From NCBI RefSeq assembly GCF_000738675.1, contig NZ_JPUX01000001.1:2418001-2482000 (forward strand): a stretch of DNA of 64,000 nucleotides, in the 5' to 3' direction. The DNA comes from Serratia nematodiphila DZ0503SBS1 (GTDB taxonomy: Bacteria; Pseudomonadota; Gammaproteobacteria; Enterobacterales; Enterobacteriaceae). Numbering within the stretch: the first letter of the stretch is position 1; each line of letters opens with the position of its first letter. Under the pieces are notes generated by a model. That model was not told the origin of the DNA. It saw only the letters and a list, made by a program, of their open reading frames with translations, and made no database searches. The translations under genes and the position numbers were made by a program. Positions 25,707 to 35,716 of the stretch are shown in pieces.

Positions 25707-28163
25707 GTGCCTAAAGTTAACTCGCGTTCATTACGCTTTACCGAACGCCACGCCACCAAATATGCGGCGTCATTGCTGTTTATCGGTTTATCCCTGCCGG
25801 CCACCGCGCTGGCGGATGAACGCTATGACGCGCTGATCCGTCAGGCCAGATCGGGCGATACCGCGCCGGTGCTGGCGTATTTATCGCAGCGGCGCGCTCA
25901 GGAGGGGTTGAGCCTGCAGCAGCGAGCCGATTATATCCAGGTGGCCGGGTGGGCCGGCCACGATGAAGAGGTGGTCGCGCTTTGGCGTGCCGACGGCGCC
26001 GCGCTGCAGCGGGATAGCGCCAGTCTGGCGACGGCGGCCCGCGCCTATCGCAACCTGAAGCAGTGGCAACCATCGCTGCGCCGGTGGCGTGCGGCGTTGC
26101 AGCTCGCTCCCGCCGACGGCGGCCTGCAACGTGGCTATGTGATGACACTGGCGGATGCCGGGCAGGATGCGCAGGCGCAAACGGAGGCGGCCAAAGCGGA
26201 GAAGCTGCTGGAGCCGGCGACGTGGTATCTGACGCGCGCCTATGTGGACCAGGCCGCCGGCCGCAGTTGGGCGGCGCTGGAAAACGTCACTCATGCCCGT
26301 GCGCTGGCGCCGTCCGACACCGGTATTCAGGCTTATTACGTGACGCTGCTGGCGGCGAATCGGGTCGCGGATCCGGCGCTGCGTGAAAGCCAGGGGCTGG
26401 CATTGCCGCCCGCGCAGCAGCGGCGCCTGCAGGCGGATGAAGCCGCCGAACTGGTGCGGCTGTCGTTTATCGATGCTCGCGGCGAACAAGAACGTTTCGT
26501 CATCGCCGATCGCGCGCTGGCGCGCTATGACCAATTGCTGACGCAGTGGCGGCCGCTGCCGGAGGCGCAGGACAGCTACCAACAGGCGCGTGTCGATCGC
26601 CTGGGCGCGCTGCTGGCGCGCTATCGAATGGCCGACGTGGTGAGCGAGTATCAAACCTTGCAGGCGGAAGGGCGCACGGTGCCGGATTATGCGCAGCGCT
26701 GGGCGGCGTCCGCCTACCTCTATCTGCAGCAGCCGGACAAGGCGCAGGCCATTTTCGGCCGGCTGAACGCCGCCGCGCCGCAGGCGGTGACCGCCGAAGA
26801 TGAGACCGATCTGTTTTACGCGCAGGCGGAGAACGAACGCATCGATCAGGCGGCGCTGCTGGCGCAGCGCGTCAGCCAGCGCTATCCCTACGCGACCCAC
26901 CTGTACCAGCTGCCGACGCTGGCCTACAACGATGATTGGCTGGTCGGCCAATCGCTGCTGGCGCAGTCGCGGGTTTATCAACGCGATCTGGCCGAGGCCG
27001 AACGGCAGCTGACCCATCTGGCGCGCACGGCGCCGGGCAATCAGGGTCTGCGCATCTCCTTGGCCAGCGTTTATTTGGCGCGCGGCTGGCCGCGTCGCGC
27101 CGAGGAGGAGTTGAAACAGGTGGAAGGGCTGGAGCCGCGCAGCCTGCCGTTGGAGATCCAGCAGGGCTATGTCGCGCAGGGGTTGCAGGAGTGGCGCCAA
27201 CTGGATTTGCTGGCCGACGACGTCATCCAGCGCGCGCCGGAAAGCGTCGCCGCTCAGCAGTTTGAACGTTCGCGCCGCATTCACCATATGTCTGAACTGC
27301 GCATCAGCGGCAATCAGGGCATCGATTCCGACGGGCCGGTCAGCGGCAGCCACGATTTCGGCATACACGCCGCGCTCTATTCACCGCCGATCGACGACAA
27401 CTGGCGGCTGTTCACCGGCTGGGGATTCAACACCGGCCAGTTCGACGAGGGCAAGGGCATCAACCGCGATCTCAGCGCCGGTGCCGAGTGGCGCTCGCGC
27501 GATCTGTGGCTGGAAGCCGAGGTGGCCAACCGCAACTACGGCCACGGTAATGAGCTCGGCCTGCGCCTCTCATCCTGGTATGACCTGAATGATCAATGGC
27601 GCCTAGGCGGTTCGGTGGCGCGCTTGTCGGCCGAGACGCCGCTGCGCGCGTTGACCAACGGCATCAGCGCCAACGGCGGCAACCTGTGGCTGCGTTGGCA
27701 GCAGAGCGAAAGCCGCGAGCTGCGCGCCAGCGTGGCGCCTTCGCACTTCTCGGACGGCAACAACCGGCTGGAATACGGCCTGGAAGGGCGGCAACGGCTG
27801 CTCGCCGGCGCCCGTTATCGGCTGGACATGAACCTGACGCTGTCCGGCAGCCGCAACAGCCAGGAGAACGTGCCGTATTACAACCCGAAGCGCGACTTCA
27901 CGCTGCTGCCGTCGTTAACGCTCGATCACACCCTGTATCGCCATTATCAGACCGAGTGGAGCCAGCAGTTCCAGGCCGGCGCCGGCAGCTATTGGCAGCG
28001 GGACTATGCGCGCAAGCCGATCACCCAGCTGGGTTACGGCCAGCGCGTCAGCTGGAACGGAGTGCTGGACGCCGGCGTGATGCTGCAGTTTGAGAAGCAT
28101 CCTTACGACGGCAAACGCGAGCGGAACATCGGCGTGACGTTTGATCTGAATTATCGTTTTTAA
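25707..28163 (+). CDS. pgaA: Poly-beta-1,6-GlcNAc outer-membrane export porin PgaA
   Basis: Exports partly deacetylated poly-beta-1,6-N-acetylglucosamine across the outer membrane. It has 818 residues (E. coli 807). The order is signal peptide (to about 38, ...ATALA), a periplasmic TPR superhelix (about 40-510, repeats such as AARAYRNLKQWQPSLRRWRAAL), then a C-terminal beta-barrel rich in W/Y/R strands ending in VTFDLNYRF. It begins with GTG after AAAGGAA. First gene of pgaABCD, 10 bp before pgaB. The long AT-rich leader may bind CsrA. Confidence 0.93.
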   Translation: MPKVNSRSLRFTERHATKYAASLLFIGLSLPATALADERYDALIRQARSGDTAPVLAYLSQRRAQEGLSLQQRADYIQVAGWAGHDEEVVALWRADGAALQRDSASLATAARAYRNLKQWQPSLRRWRAALQLAPADGGLQRGYVMTLADAGQDAQAQTEAAKAEKLLEPATWYLTRAYVDQAAGRSWAALENVTHARALAPSDTGIQAYYVTLLAANRVADPALRESQGLALPPAQQRRLQADEAAELVRLSFIDARGEQERFVIADRALARYDQLLTQWRPLPEAQDSYQQARVDRLGALLARYRMADVVSEYQTLQAEGRTVPDYAQRWAASAYLYLQQPDKAQAIFGRLNAAAPQAVTAEDETDLFYAQAENERIDQAALLAQRVSQRYPYATHLYQLPTLAYNDDWLVGQSLLAQSRVYQRDLAEAERQLTHLARTAPGNQGLRISLASVYLARGWPRRAEEELKQVEGLEPRSLPLEIQQGYVAQGLQEWRQLDLLADDVIQRAPESVAAQQFERSRRIHHMSELRISGNQGIDSDGPVSGSHDFGIHAALYSPPIDDNWRLFTGWGFNTGQFDEGKGINRDLSAGAEWRSRDLWLEAEVANRNYGHGNELGLRLSSWYDLNDQWRLGGSVARLSAETPLRALTNGISANGGNLWLRWQQSESRELRASVAPSHFSDGNNRLEYGLEGRQRLLAGARYRLDMNLTLSGSRNSQENVPYYNPKRDFTLLPSLTLDHTLYRHYQTEWSQQFQAGAGSYWQRDYARKPITQLGYGQRVSWNGVLDAGVMLQFEKHPYDGKRERNIGVTFDLNYRF

Positions 28164-28173
28164 AGGAATCATC

Positions 28174-30180
28174 ATGCTTATTCGATCCTCGCTTTTAGTG
28201 CTGGCCGCGTTGCTGACCACCGCCTGCAGTCAGGCGGACGTACCGCGCTTCACGCCGCCGGCGGAGCGAACCGTGGGGCCAATGGAACGCCCGTGGCCGG
28301 CCAACCGCTACGCGGTGCTGGCGTATCACGACGTGGAAGACGGCGCGGCGGACCAGCGCTACATGTCGGTACGCACCAGCGCGCTTAACGAACAGTTCGC
28401 CTGGCTGAAGCAAAACGGCTATCAGCCGGTGTCGGTCGAGCAGATCCTGCAGGCGCAGAACGGCGGCCCGGCGTTGCCGAACAAGGCGGTTCTGCTGACT
28501 TTCGACGACGGCTACCGCAGCTTCTACAGCCGGGTATTCCCGTTGCTGAAGGCCTACAACTGGCCGGCGGTGCTGGCGCCGGTCGGCGTTTGGCTGGATG
28601 CGCCGACCGACAAGCCGGTCGATTTCGGCGGCCTGATGACGCCGCGCGATCGCTTCCTCACCTGGCAGCAGGTGCGGGAAGTGTCGGACTCCGGGCTGGT
28701 GGAGATCGGCGCGCATACCTACGCCTCGCATTATGGCGGCATCGCCAACCCGCAGGGCAATACCGAACCGGCGGTCGCCAATCGGCTGTACGACGCCAAG
28801 CAGGGCCGCTACGAAAGCGAGACGGAATACCGCCAACGCATCGAGAAGGACGTGGCGTTGATCACCCGGCGCATCACCGCCGCCACCGGTAAGGCGCCGC
28901 GCGTGTGGGTCTGGCCGTACGGTGCGGCCGGCGGCGTGGCGCTGGATATCGCGCGCAAGCACGGTTACCGCATGGCGCTGACGCTGGAGAACGGGCTGGG
29001 AGACGTCAACGCGCCTGAGAACGTGCCGCGCATGCTGGTGGCCGGCAATCCGTCGCTGACGAGCTTCGCCCAGCAGCTGACGCAGATACAGAACCGACAG
29101 ATCATGCGGGTGGCGCACGTCGATCTCGACTACCTCTACGATCCCGATCCGCAGCAGCAGGCCAAAAACCTCGACAAGCTGATCCAGCGCATCTATGACC
29201 TGCGCATCAATACCGTTTTCCTGCAGGCGTTCGCCGATCCAAAAGGCGACGGCAACGTGCGCGAGCTCTATTTCCCCAATCGCTGGCTGCCGATGAAGGC
29301 CGACCTGTTCAACCGGGTCTCCTGGCAGCTCTCTTCGCGCACCGGCGTGGCCGTGTATGCCTGGATGCCGGTGCTGGCGTTCGAGCTGGGGTCTGACGTG
29401 CCGCGCGTGCAGCGCCTCGATCCGCAAAGCGGGCAGCTGTCGGTAGACGACAAGCAGTATCGTCGCCTGTCGCCGTTCAGTCCGGTGGCGCGCCAGCGCA
29501 TCGGTGAGATCTACGAGGATCTGGCGGCCCACGCCACTTTTAAAGGGATCCTGTTCCACGACGATGCGCTGCTGTCGGACTTCGAAGACGCCGGCCCCGA
29601 CGCCGTTGCGGCCTATCGCCAGGCCGGCTTCGCCGATTCGGTGGCGGCGATTCGTCAGGATCCGCAGGCGATGGCGCGCTGGACGCGCTTCAAGAGTCGG
29701 GCGCTGATCGACTTTACCCAGTCGCTGGCCGAACGGGTGCGGGCGATCCGCGGTCCGCAGGTGCAAACCGCACGCAATATTTATGCGATGCCGGTGCTCG
29801 ATCCCGCCAGTGAAGCCTGGTTCGGCCAGAATTTAGCGGATTTCCTGCAGGCCTACGACTGGGTAGCGCCGATGGCGATGCCGCTGATGGAAAACGTGCC
29901 GCGCGCCGACAGCGGCCGCTGGCTGGATCAACTGGTGGGCAAAGTGGCCGCTTACCCCGGCGCGCTCGATAAAACGGTGTTTGAGTTGCAGGCTGTCGAC
30001 TGGCGCAAGGAGCGCCGGATCAGCCTGGATGACGGTCAACTGCTGGCCGAATGGATGCGTCGCCTGCAGCGCAATGGCGCTCAGAGCTTTGGTTATTACC
30101 CCGACAACTTCCTCGACGATCGGCCTAAGCTGGATGCCGTTCGCCCGGTGTTGTCCTCAGCCTGGTTCCCACTGCCATGA
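28174..30180 (+). CDS. pgaB: Poly-beta-1,6-GlcNAc N-deacetylase PgaB
   Basis: Outer-membrane lipoprotein that removes some acetyl groups from PNAG so that it can be exported. It has 668 residues (E. coli 672). The signal peptide ends at lipobox LTTAC (Cys18). The polysaccharide deacetylase domain (about 45-300) has Asp111-Asp112 in TFDDGY and metal-site histidines 181 and 186 (HTYASH). The C-terminal (beta/alpha)8 domain (about 310-668) is the glycoside hydrolase-like PNAG-binding part ([15 protein letters not shown]). Its stop overlaps the pgaC start. Confidence 0.94.
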   Translation: MLIRSSLLVLAALLTTACSQADVPRFTPPAERTVGPMERPWPANRYAVLAYHDVEDGAADQRYMSVRTSALNEQFAWLKQNGYQPVSVEQILQAQNGGPALPNKAVLLTFDDGYRSFYSRVFPLLKAYNWPAVLAPVGVWLDAPTDKPVDFGGLMTPRDRFLTWQQVREVSDSGLVEIGAHTYASHYGGIANPQGNTEPAVANRLYDAKQGRYESETEYRQRIEKDVALITRRITAATGKAPRVWVWPYGAAGGVALDIARKHGYRMALTLENGLGDVNAPENVPRMLVAGNPSLTSFAQQLTQIQNRQIMRVAHVDLDYLYDPDPQQQAKNLDKLIQRIYDLRINTVFLQAFADPKGDGNVRELYFPNRWLPMKADLFNRVSWQLSSRTGVAVYAWMPVLAFELGSDVPRVQRLDPQSGQLSVDDKQYRRLSPFSPVARQRIGEIYEDLAAHATFKGILFHDDALLSDFEDAGPDAVAAYRQAGFADSVAAIRQDPQAMARWTRFKSRALIDFTQSLAERVRAIRGPQVQTARNIYAMPVLDPASEAWFGQNLADFLQAYDWVAPMAMPLMENVPRADSGRWLDQLVGKVAAYPGALDKTVFELQAVDWRKERRISLDDGQLLAEWMRRLQRNGAQSFGYYPDNFLDDRPKLDAVRPVLSSAWFPLP

Positions 30181-31511
30181 CAGATCGTTTAATTGCCTTA
30201 TTTATCCTGTGTCTGGTGTTGAGCGTGCCTTTCGGCATCGTCCTGCTGTTTACCGGCGAAATGCTGCTCAACTTCGTGTTCTTCTGGCCGTTGTTCATGT
30301 CCGGCATCTGGATCGCCGGCGGCATCTATTTCTGGCTGCATCGCGAGCGGCATTGGCGCTGGAGCCCGGACATGCCCGCGCCGGCGCTGCCGGGCAACCC
30401 GTCGATCAGCGTGCTGATCCCCTGTTTCAACGAAGGGTTGAACGCGCGTGAAACCATTTCGGCGGCGATGGCGCAGCGCTATGACAATATCGAAGTGATC
30501 GCCATCAACGACGGCTCCAGCGATGACACCGCCGAGGTGTTGGACCAGTTGACGCTGGAGTTCCCCCGGCTGCGAGTGATCCATCTGGCGCAAAATCAGG
30601 GCAAGGCGATCGCGCTGCAGGCGGGCGCCGCGGCGGCGCGCAGCGAGTATCTGGTGTGCATCGACGGCGATGCGCTGCTGGATCGCGATGCGGCAGCCTA
30701 TTTGGTGGCGCCGCTGTTGGCCAATCCGCATGTCGGCGCGGTGACCGGCAATCCGCGCATCCGCACGCGCTCCACGCTGATCGGCCGCATCCAGGTCGGT
30801 GAGTTTTCGTCGATCATCGGCCTTATCAAGCGCACGCAGCGCGTTTATGGCCGCCTGTTCACCATCTCCGGCGTGGTCGCGGCGTTTCGTAAGCAAGCGC
30901 TTACCGATGTCGGTTACTGGAGTCAGGACATGATCACCGAAGACATCGACATCAGCTGGAAGCTGCAGCTGAAGCACTGGGCTATCTTCTTCGAACCGCG
31001 AGCGCTGTGCTGGATCCTGATGCCGGAGACCTTGCGCGGGCTATGGAAGCAGCGCCTGCGCTGGGCGCAGGGCGGCGCCGAGGTGTTTTTAAAGAATCTG
31101 CGCAACCTGTGGGCCTGGGAGCACCGGCATATGTGGCTGCTGTTCGCCGAGTATTGCCTCTCCACGCTGTGGGCGTTCACTTACCTGGTCAGCGTGCTGA
31201 TTTTTCTGGTTGGACTGGCGATACCGCTGCCGGAAGGCATCCGCATTCACTCGCTGCTGACGCCGGCGTTTACCGGCCTGGTGCTGGGCGTGGTGTGCTT
31301 GCTGCAGTTCACCGTCAGTCTGCTGCTGGAGAAGCGCTATGAGAAGGGCTTTGGCCGCTCGTTGTTCTGGATCATCTGGTATCCGCTGGTGTATTGGCTG
31401 CTCAGCTTGCTGACCACGCTGGTGGCGTTTTCCAAAGTGATGTTGAAAGCTCGGCGCGGGCGTGCGCGCTGGATAAGCCCCGACCGGGGCATTGGGAGGA
31501 TCAAAGAATGA
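30177..31511 (+). CDS. pgaC: Poly-beta-1,6-GlcNAc synthase PgaC
   Basis: Inner-membrane processive GT2 glycosyltransferase that polymerises UDP-GlcNAc into PNAG. It has 444 residues. Two N-terminal helices are followed by the GT2 domain with [31 protein letters not shown] and QRLRWAQGG (the D, DxD, TED and QxxRW motifs), then C-terminal helices. ATGA overlaps join it to both pgaB and pgaD, so the four proteins are likely made in balance. PgaC with PgaD is activated by cyclic di-GMP in E. coli. Confidence 0.96.
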   Translation: MTDRLIALFILCLVLSVPFGIVLLFTGEMLLNFVFFWPLFMSGIWIAGGIYFWLHRERHWRWSPDMPAPALPGNPSISVLIPCFNEGLNARETISAAMAQRYDNIEVIAINDGSSDDTAEVLDQLTLEFPRLRVIHLAQNQGKAIALQAGAAAARSEYLVCIDGDALLDRDAAAYLVAPLLANPHVGAVTGNPRIRTRSTLIGRIQVGEFSSIIGLIKRTQRVYGRLFTISGVVAAFRKQALTDVGYWSQDMITEDIDISWKLQLKHWAIFFEPRALCWILMPETLRGLWKQRLRWAQGGAEVFLKNLRNLWAWEHRHMWLLFAEYCLSTLWAFTYLVSVLIFLVGLAIPLPEGIRIHSLLTPAFTGLVLGVVCLLQFTVSLLLEKRYEKGFGRSLFWIIWYPLVYWLLSLLTTLVAFSKVMLKARRGRARWISPDRGIGRIKE

Positions 31512-31948
31512 CGGACGTCCTGATTTATTCCGAGCGCGGCCTGCTGCCGCGCGTGGTAGACAGCCTGCTGACGCTTTTCGCCTGGTGCGGCTTTCTTTAT
31601 CTGTTCAGCCGCGGCCTGATGTCGGTGATGGATCAGCACGGGGTGGGCTCCGCCCTGTCGCTGCTGGAAGTGATCTCGCTGTATATCATTGTGGCGTTGT
31701 TCAATGCCGTCACTCTGATCGCCTGGGCCAAATACAACCAGTATTTCTCCCGTCGCAGGGCGGCCGACCGCTGGCGGAAACAGCAACAGAACACCCACAT
31801 CGGCTATATCACGCCGGAGCTGACCCGGCAGTTGCGGCGTTTGCCGATCGCCGTGGTGTCCCACAACAGCGGCGGCGGTATCAGCCAGGTTAGCGGCAGG
31901 CTGACGGCGGCCGAACCGGCAGCGAACAAGGTGGTGCAGCTGCGTTAA
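31508..31948 (+). CDS. pgaD: PgaD, c-di-GMP-responsive partner of the PNAG synthase
   Basis: A 146-residue inner-membrane protein with two hydrophobic helices (about 20-42 and 62-85) and a basic cytoplasmic tail. [14 protein letters not shown] after the second helix matches the PgaD pattern WAKYNQ.R. The start (ATG at 31508) overlaps pgaC by 4 bp. PgaD stabilises PgaC and both bind c-di-GMP. The last 4 bp overlap the convergent DUF805-like gene. Confidence 0.9.
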   Translation: MTDVLIYSERGLLPRVVDSLLTLFAWCGFLYLFSRGLMSVMDQHGVGSALSLLEVISLYIIVALFNAVTLIAWAKYNQYFSRRRAADRWRKQQQNTHIGYITPELTRQLRRLPIAVVSHNSGGGISQVSGRLTAAEPAANKVVQLR

Positions 31949-32400
31949 TCGTCAGCGTTGCCGTCCGGCTTGCGGCGCAGCCCGTCGGGCGGCAACAGCA
32001 GGGCGCAGATCATCCCTGCCAGACTGAACAGCGGCAGCCAGCGCGCCACCGGGCCGGGAGAGTAATTGTTCAGCACCGAACACACATAGCACGCCACGGC
32101 CAGCGCCCAACCAGGCAGGCCGATATCGTTGAGCCGAAACGCGGTTTTGGCCATAAACCACGCCACCAGGCCAAAACAGAACAGCGCCCACACCATGATG
32201 CACAGCAGATACAGCAGCACCGAGACGAATTCCTCGGTATCGCCGTGCGCATGGGCGCGAAAATGGTTTTTATCCAGATAGGTCGACAGAAACGACAGTA
32301 GCACGATGCCAACGGCGAAGATCGCCAGCGAAAAAACAAAGGGTTTGCGCGAGATGCGCCCACGATAAAGGTCTTTGGCGAGTTGTCCGAGAGAGTCCAT
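31945..32400 (-). CDS. DUF805-like integral membrane protein
   Basis: A 151-residue protein with four predicted helices. The opening LYRGRISRKPFVFSLAIF and the internal AFRLNDIGLPGWAL are typical of DUF805 proteins (G-R-x-x-R...R-x-x-D-x-G-x-x-G-W). Function is unknown. The start is GTGATG; I take the ATG at 32400 after GGATTGTG. It converges on pgaD with a 4-bp overlap. Confidence 0.72.
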   Translation of the reverse strand: MDSLGQLAKDLYRGRISRKPFVFSLAIFAVGIVLLSFLSTYLDKNHFRAHAHGDTEEFVSVLLYLLCIMVWALFCFGLVAWFMAKTAFRLNDIGLPGWALAVACYVCSVLNNYSPGPVARWLPLFSLAGMICALLLPPDGLRRKPDGNADD

Positions 32401-32685
32401 CACAATCCGTTGTCGTAATCATTGACCGCCCGGCGGTGGCCGGGTGGCAAGCAGTCGGGCATTTTATCGGGGCAAACGTGGGCGTCAAGGTGATAACTTT
32501 TCTCATTTAGTTGCGGTTGAGATTCAGCGCGGCCGCACCGAGCGTTCTTTGCCCGTGCAAAACGTCACAATTTGGCACGTTTGGCTACCTGACGCGGTCA
32601 TTGGCGGCATAATCCTGTTTGTTCGCGTTGAACAATGCATTAACATAACTCCCACTTATCTCTTGCATGGCTATATGGATATCCG

Positions 32686-33774
32686 ATGCGTCACCTGGTT
32701 GCGCTTTTACCGCTGATTACCTTGCTTGCTGCCTGTAGCAGCACGCCGAAACCCAGTACCACAGCTACGCCGCAGAGCGCCCCGGTAAAGGGCGGCTTTT
32801 TGCTGAGCCCGGCGCACAGCGGCGCGCCGCTGGGTGGGGATTTCGCCAATAACCCGAATACTGCGCGCTTTATCGAGAAGATGGTGCAGGAACACGGTTT
32901 TGACCGGCAGCAGCTGCACGACGTGCTGGCGCAGGCTCGGCGATTGGATTCGGTGCTGCGGCTGATGGACAGGCAGGCGCCGACGCCGTCTACCCAGGGG
33001 CCAACCGGGCCGAATGGCTCCTGGCTGCGCTACCGCAACAAGTTCATCACCCCGGATAACGTGCAAAACGGCGTAGTGTTCTGGAATCAATATCAGGATG
33101 CGCTGCAGCGTGCCTGGCAGGTGTACGGCGTGCCGCCGGAGATTATCGTGGGGATTATCGGCGTGGAAACCCGTTGGGGCCGCGTAATGGGTAAAACCCG
33201 CATTATCGATGCGCTGGCGACGCTGGCCTTCGACTACCCGCGCCGCGCCGATTACTTCGCCGGTGAGTTGGAAACCTTCTTGCTGATGTCGCGCACCGAA
33301 GGCGACGATCCGCTCGAGTTGCGCGGCTCCTTCGCCGGTGCGATGGGCTACGGGCAGTTCATGCCTTCTTCCTTCAAAAGCTATGCGGTCGATTTCAACG
33401 GCGATGGGCATATCAACCTGTGGGATCCGGTCGATGCCATCGGCAGCGTGGCCAATTACTTCAAAGCGCACGGCTGGTCCAAAGGCGAGCCGGTCGCCAT
33501 TCAGGCCAACGGCCAGGCGCCGGGGTTGGAAAACGGCTTCAAGACGCGCTACTCGGTCGCCGCGCTGGCCGAAGCCGGCCTGAGCCCGCAGGGTTCGCTC
33601 GGCGATAACCAAGAGGCCAGCCTGCTGCGGCTGGATGTCGGCACCGGCTACCAGTATTGGTACGGTCTGCCGAACTTCTACGTCATCACCCGCTATAACC
33701 ACAGCACCCATTACGCCATGGCGGTATGGCAACTGGGCGAAGCGGTCGGGCGCTCGGCGCGCGGTGGCTTCTGA
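32686..33774 (+). CDS. mltB: Membrane-bound lytic murein transglycosylase B
   Basis: Outer-membrane lipoprotein that cleaves peptidoglycan glycan strands, giving 1,6-anhydromuropeptides. It has 362 residues (E. coli 361). The lipobox LLAAC is at about residue 17. The catalytic Glu lies in GIIGVETRWGRVMGKTR, and GSFAGAMGYGQFMPSS with FNGDGHINLWDPVDAIGSVANYF (EF-hand-like) are unmistakable. In E. coli it is elsewhere in the chromosome, so it is an insertion in this order. The 285-bp region upstream holds no gene. Confidence 0.97.
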   Translation: MRHLVALLPLITLLAACSSTPKPSTTATPQSAPVKGGFLLSPAHSGAPLGGDFANNPNTARFIEKMVQEHGFDRQQLHDVLAQARRLDSVLRLMDRQAPTPSTQGPTGPNGSWLRYRNKFITPDNVQNGVVFWNQYQDALQRAWQVYGVPPEIIVGIIGVETRWGRVMGKTRIIDALATLAFDYPRRADYFAGELETFLLMSRTEGDDPLELRGSFAGAMGYGQFMPSSFKSYAVDFNGDGHINLWDPVDAIGSVANYFKAHGWSKGEPVAIQANGQAPGLENGFKTRYSVAALAEAGLSPQGSLGDNQEASLLRLDVGTGYQYWYGLPNFYVITRYNHSTHYAMAVWQLGEAVGRSARGGF

Positions 33775-33791
33775 CGCTGCGTCAATAAACG

Positions 33792-33818
33792 AAAAAGGCC
33801 GCTTGTGCGGCCTTTTTT
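33792..33818. terminator. Terminator between mltB and a porin gene
   Basis: Stem AAAAAGGCCGC/GCGGCCTTTTTT with a TTGT loop. It is symmetrical, so it can serve both convergent genes. Confidence 0.88.
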
Positions 33819-33831
33819 GCATTCTGAGTAA

Positions 33832-34983
33832 TCAGAAATCGTAGCGCAGACGCACCACGGTCATATCGCCGAGGTTGTCGGTGCTCGATGTCAGTACGTG
33901 CTCCACGTCAACGCGGAAACCGTAGTCGAACTGTACGGTCACCCCGAGGCCGTTATCGATGCGCTGGTAGTTGCGGCCGGTGATGTATTCCAGGCGGTCG
34001 CCCATGAAGTACGGCATCACCGATTTCACCGCGTACTGGCCAACCGGCACGGTATAACCGGCCAGGTATTCGATACCCCACGCATCGCCGGCGAAGTAAT
34101 TATTAACGTCGGCTTTTTTGGTGGTCAGGAAGTCGTTGTAGTAACCGCCGCCGAAGGTCAGGGTCCAGTTGTCCGGTTTCCAGCTGATGGCGGTACCGAA
34201 AATGTTCTGGTCATAGCTCTTGCTGCCGCTGGTGGACGGATTGCGCATTTCGGCGCGGGTATAGTTCCAGGCGGTGCCCCAGGTCAGGTCCGGCGTAATG
34301 TGGTAATCCACACCCAGAGAGCCGCCGCCTTTGCGCTTGTAGCGCAGGCCGTTGCCCGGCAGGTAGTCGCTGTCGCTGAACAGGTACGAAGCGTAAACGT
34401 CCGCATCGCCGAAGCGGTTCTTGTACTTCAGCATTTTGCGTGAACGGTAAGAGCCGTCGTAGTCGCCGTTGATGCCGTTGCCCGGCGCCTGGGCCAGCAT
34501 GTCGTAGTCCCAGATATCGGTCTTGGCGCCCACCACGTCATAATAAACGCTGTTCTGCTGACCGAAGGTCATCTGGCCCCAGGTATTGCTTTTCAGGCCG
34601 GTGTACAGCATGCGGCGGCTGGTGTTTCTCGCGCCGTCGGCATAGTGGTGATCCCAGTCAAACAGCGCCGGAATGTTCACGCCCAGCTCGTAGTAGCTGA
34701 TCCAGCTGATATCGTCGAACAGATAGTAGTCCGCAGCGAAACGGAAGCGGGTGCCGCCGTCGAAGCCGTTACGCTTGTACGAGCCCTTGTCACCGTCGCC
34801 CGTCATGTTGTTGAACTGCGGACGAATACTGCCGCCAACGGTGAAGTTAAGGCGGCTGAGCGGATCGCCGGCCTGTGGATCTTGCTTCAGCAGGGTGATT
34901 TCCGCCTGAGCGGCGAACGACGCGCTGCCGATCGCCAGACCCAGCGCCACCGCTTGAGTCATTACGCGCAATTTCATTGCCAT
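33832..34983 (-). CDS. Outer-membrane porin-like beta-barrel protein
   Basis: A 383-residue outer-membrane protein. A signal peptide of about 27 residues (...ASFAAQA) is followed by alternating aromatic/polar beta strands (FNFTVGGSIRPQFNN, RFRFAADYYLFDD, GQMTFGQQNSVYYD, KYKNRFGDADVYASYLFSD). The C-terminal ...TVVRLRYDF ends in Phe, the barrel-assembly signature. It resembles general diffusion porins of the Gram-negative porin superfamily, but I cannot match it to OmpC/F or to a named substrate-specific porin. The start has AGGGAT 6 nt upstream. Confidence 0.85.
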   Translation of the reverse strand: MAMKLRVMTQAVALGLAIGSASFAAQAEITLLKQDPQAGDPLSRLNFTVGGSIRPQFNNMTGDGDKGSYKRNGFDGGTRFRFAADYYLFDDISWISYYELGVNIPALFDWDHHYADGARNTSRRMLYTGLKSNTWGQMTFGQQNSVYYDVVGAKTDIWDYDMLAQAPGNGINGDYDGSYRSRKMLKYKNRFGDADVYASYLFSDSDYLPGNGLRYKRKGGGSLGVDYHITPDLTWGTAWNYTRAEMRNPSTSGSKSYDQNIFGTAISWKPDNWTLTFGGGYYNDFLTTKKADVNNYFAGDAWGIEYLAGYTVPVGQYAVKSVMPYFMGDRLEYITGRNYQRIDNGLGVTVQFDYGFRVDVEHVLTSSTDNLGDMTVVRLRYDF

Positions 34984-35379
34984 GTGTTATCCCTGTTTTA
35001 GGTATGACCGCCCTCATCAGCGCCGCCATGCCGATGTTTTGCGCAGAAAGCTGCATTTTTGCGCATTTTGACGGTTTTTTTGGTTTTTTAGCGGCGGGCG
35101 GCATTTGTAGCATAAACGGTAAAATAAATAATTACTTTTCTTGCTAATTATTGGCCGGTTTTTGACCATTTCGTGCGGTGAAAGTGGCCGCTCTGCCTCT
35201 CTCTCCACTCGGATGAATTCATTTAACGCCAAGGTTTATATTTTTCATTTGTCAGTCACCAACCCCAGCCTGTAATTTCAGCCATGCAAGAGATAATTAA
35301 TTCCAGCCTGTCACCGCCGTATTAACGTGAGCCATTTTTGCGTAATCGGTTGGCAGGAATAAGCGATTGGGAGGTCGCC
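34984..35379. other. 396-bp divergent spacer between the porin and a small secreted-protein gene
   Basis: No gene supported. It is AT-rich between 35110 and 35170 and must hold the porin promoter. I could not assign operators or an antisense RNA by eye. Confidence 0.4.
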
Positions 35380-35670
35380 ATGAGAAATCTGTTAATGCTG
35401 TTGGTGGGGCTGTTTTCATTACCGGCGATGGCGGCGGAGTCGCACGTTTGCCATTCTCAAGCTTATGATTATGCAGAGGTTAGTAAGTTAAGGTTGTCTG
35501 ACGACACGCTGTTTTTCTGCCGCGACGTGGGACGCCTGACGATCCCTGAATTGGCGCGAAAAGGCTGGAAGGTGATTCACCTGGCGCAGCAAACTGAATA
35601 TACCGACTCCGTCGACAGCGATGGCGAAGTTATTAAGCTTTATCAGGAAATCGTGGTGTATAAAGAATAA
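35380..35670 (+). CDS. Small exported protein of unknown function
   Basis: From the ATG at 35380 (preceded by GGGAGG) the product is 96 residues. It has a signal peptide of about 19 residues (MRNLLMLLVGLFSLPAMAA), then a mature part with just two cysteines (Cys24 in HVCHSQ and Cys47 in LFFCRDVG), able to form a disulfide in the periplasm. I do not recognise the family. It lies 46 bp before a DMT transporter gene in the same direction. Confidence 0.65.
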   Translation: MRNLLMLLVGLFSLPAMAAESHVCHSQAYDYAEVSKLRLSDDTLFFCRDVGRLTIPELARKGWKVIHLAQQTEYTDSVDSDGEVIKLYQEIVVYKE

Positions 35671-35716
35671 CGCGACGGCAGCCTGTGATTATTTCAACGG
35701 CGGCGGGAATCCTATT

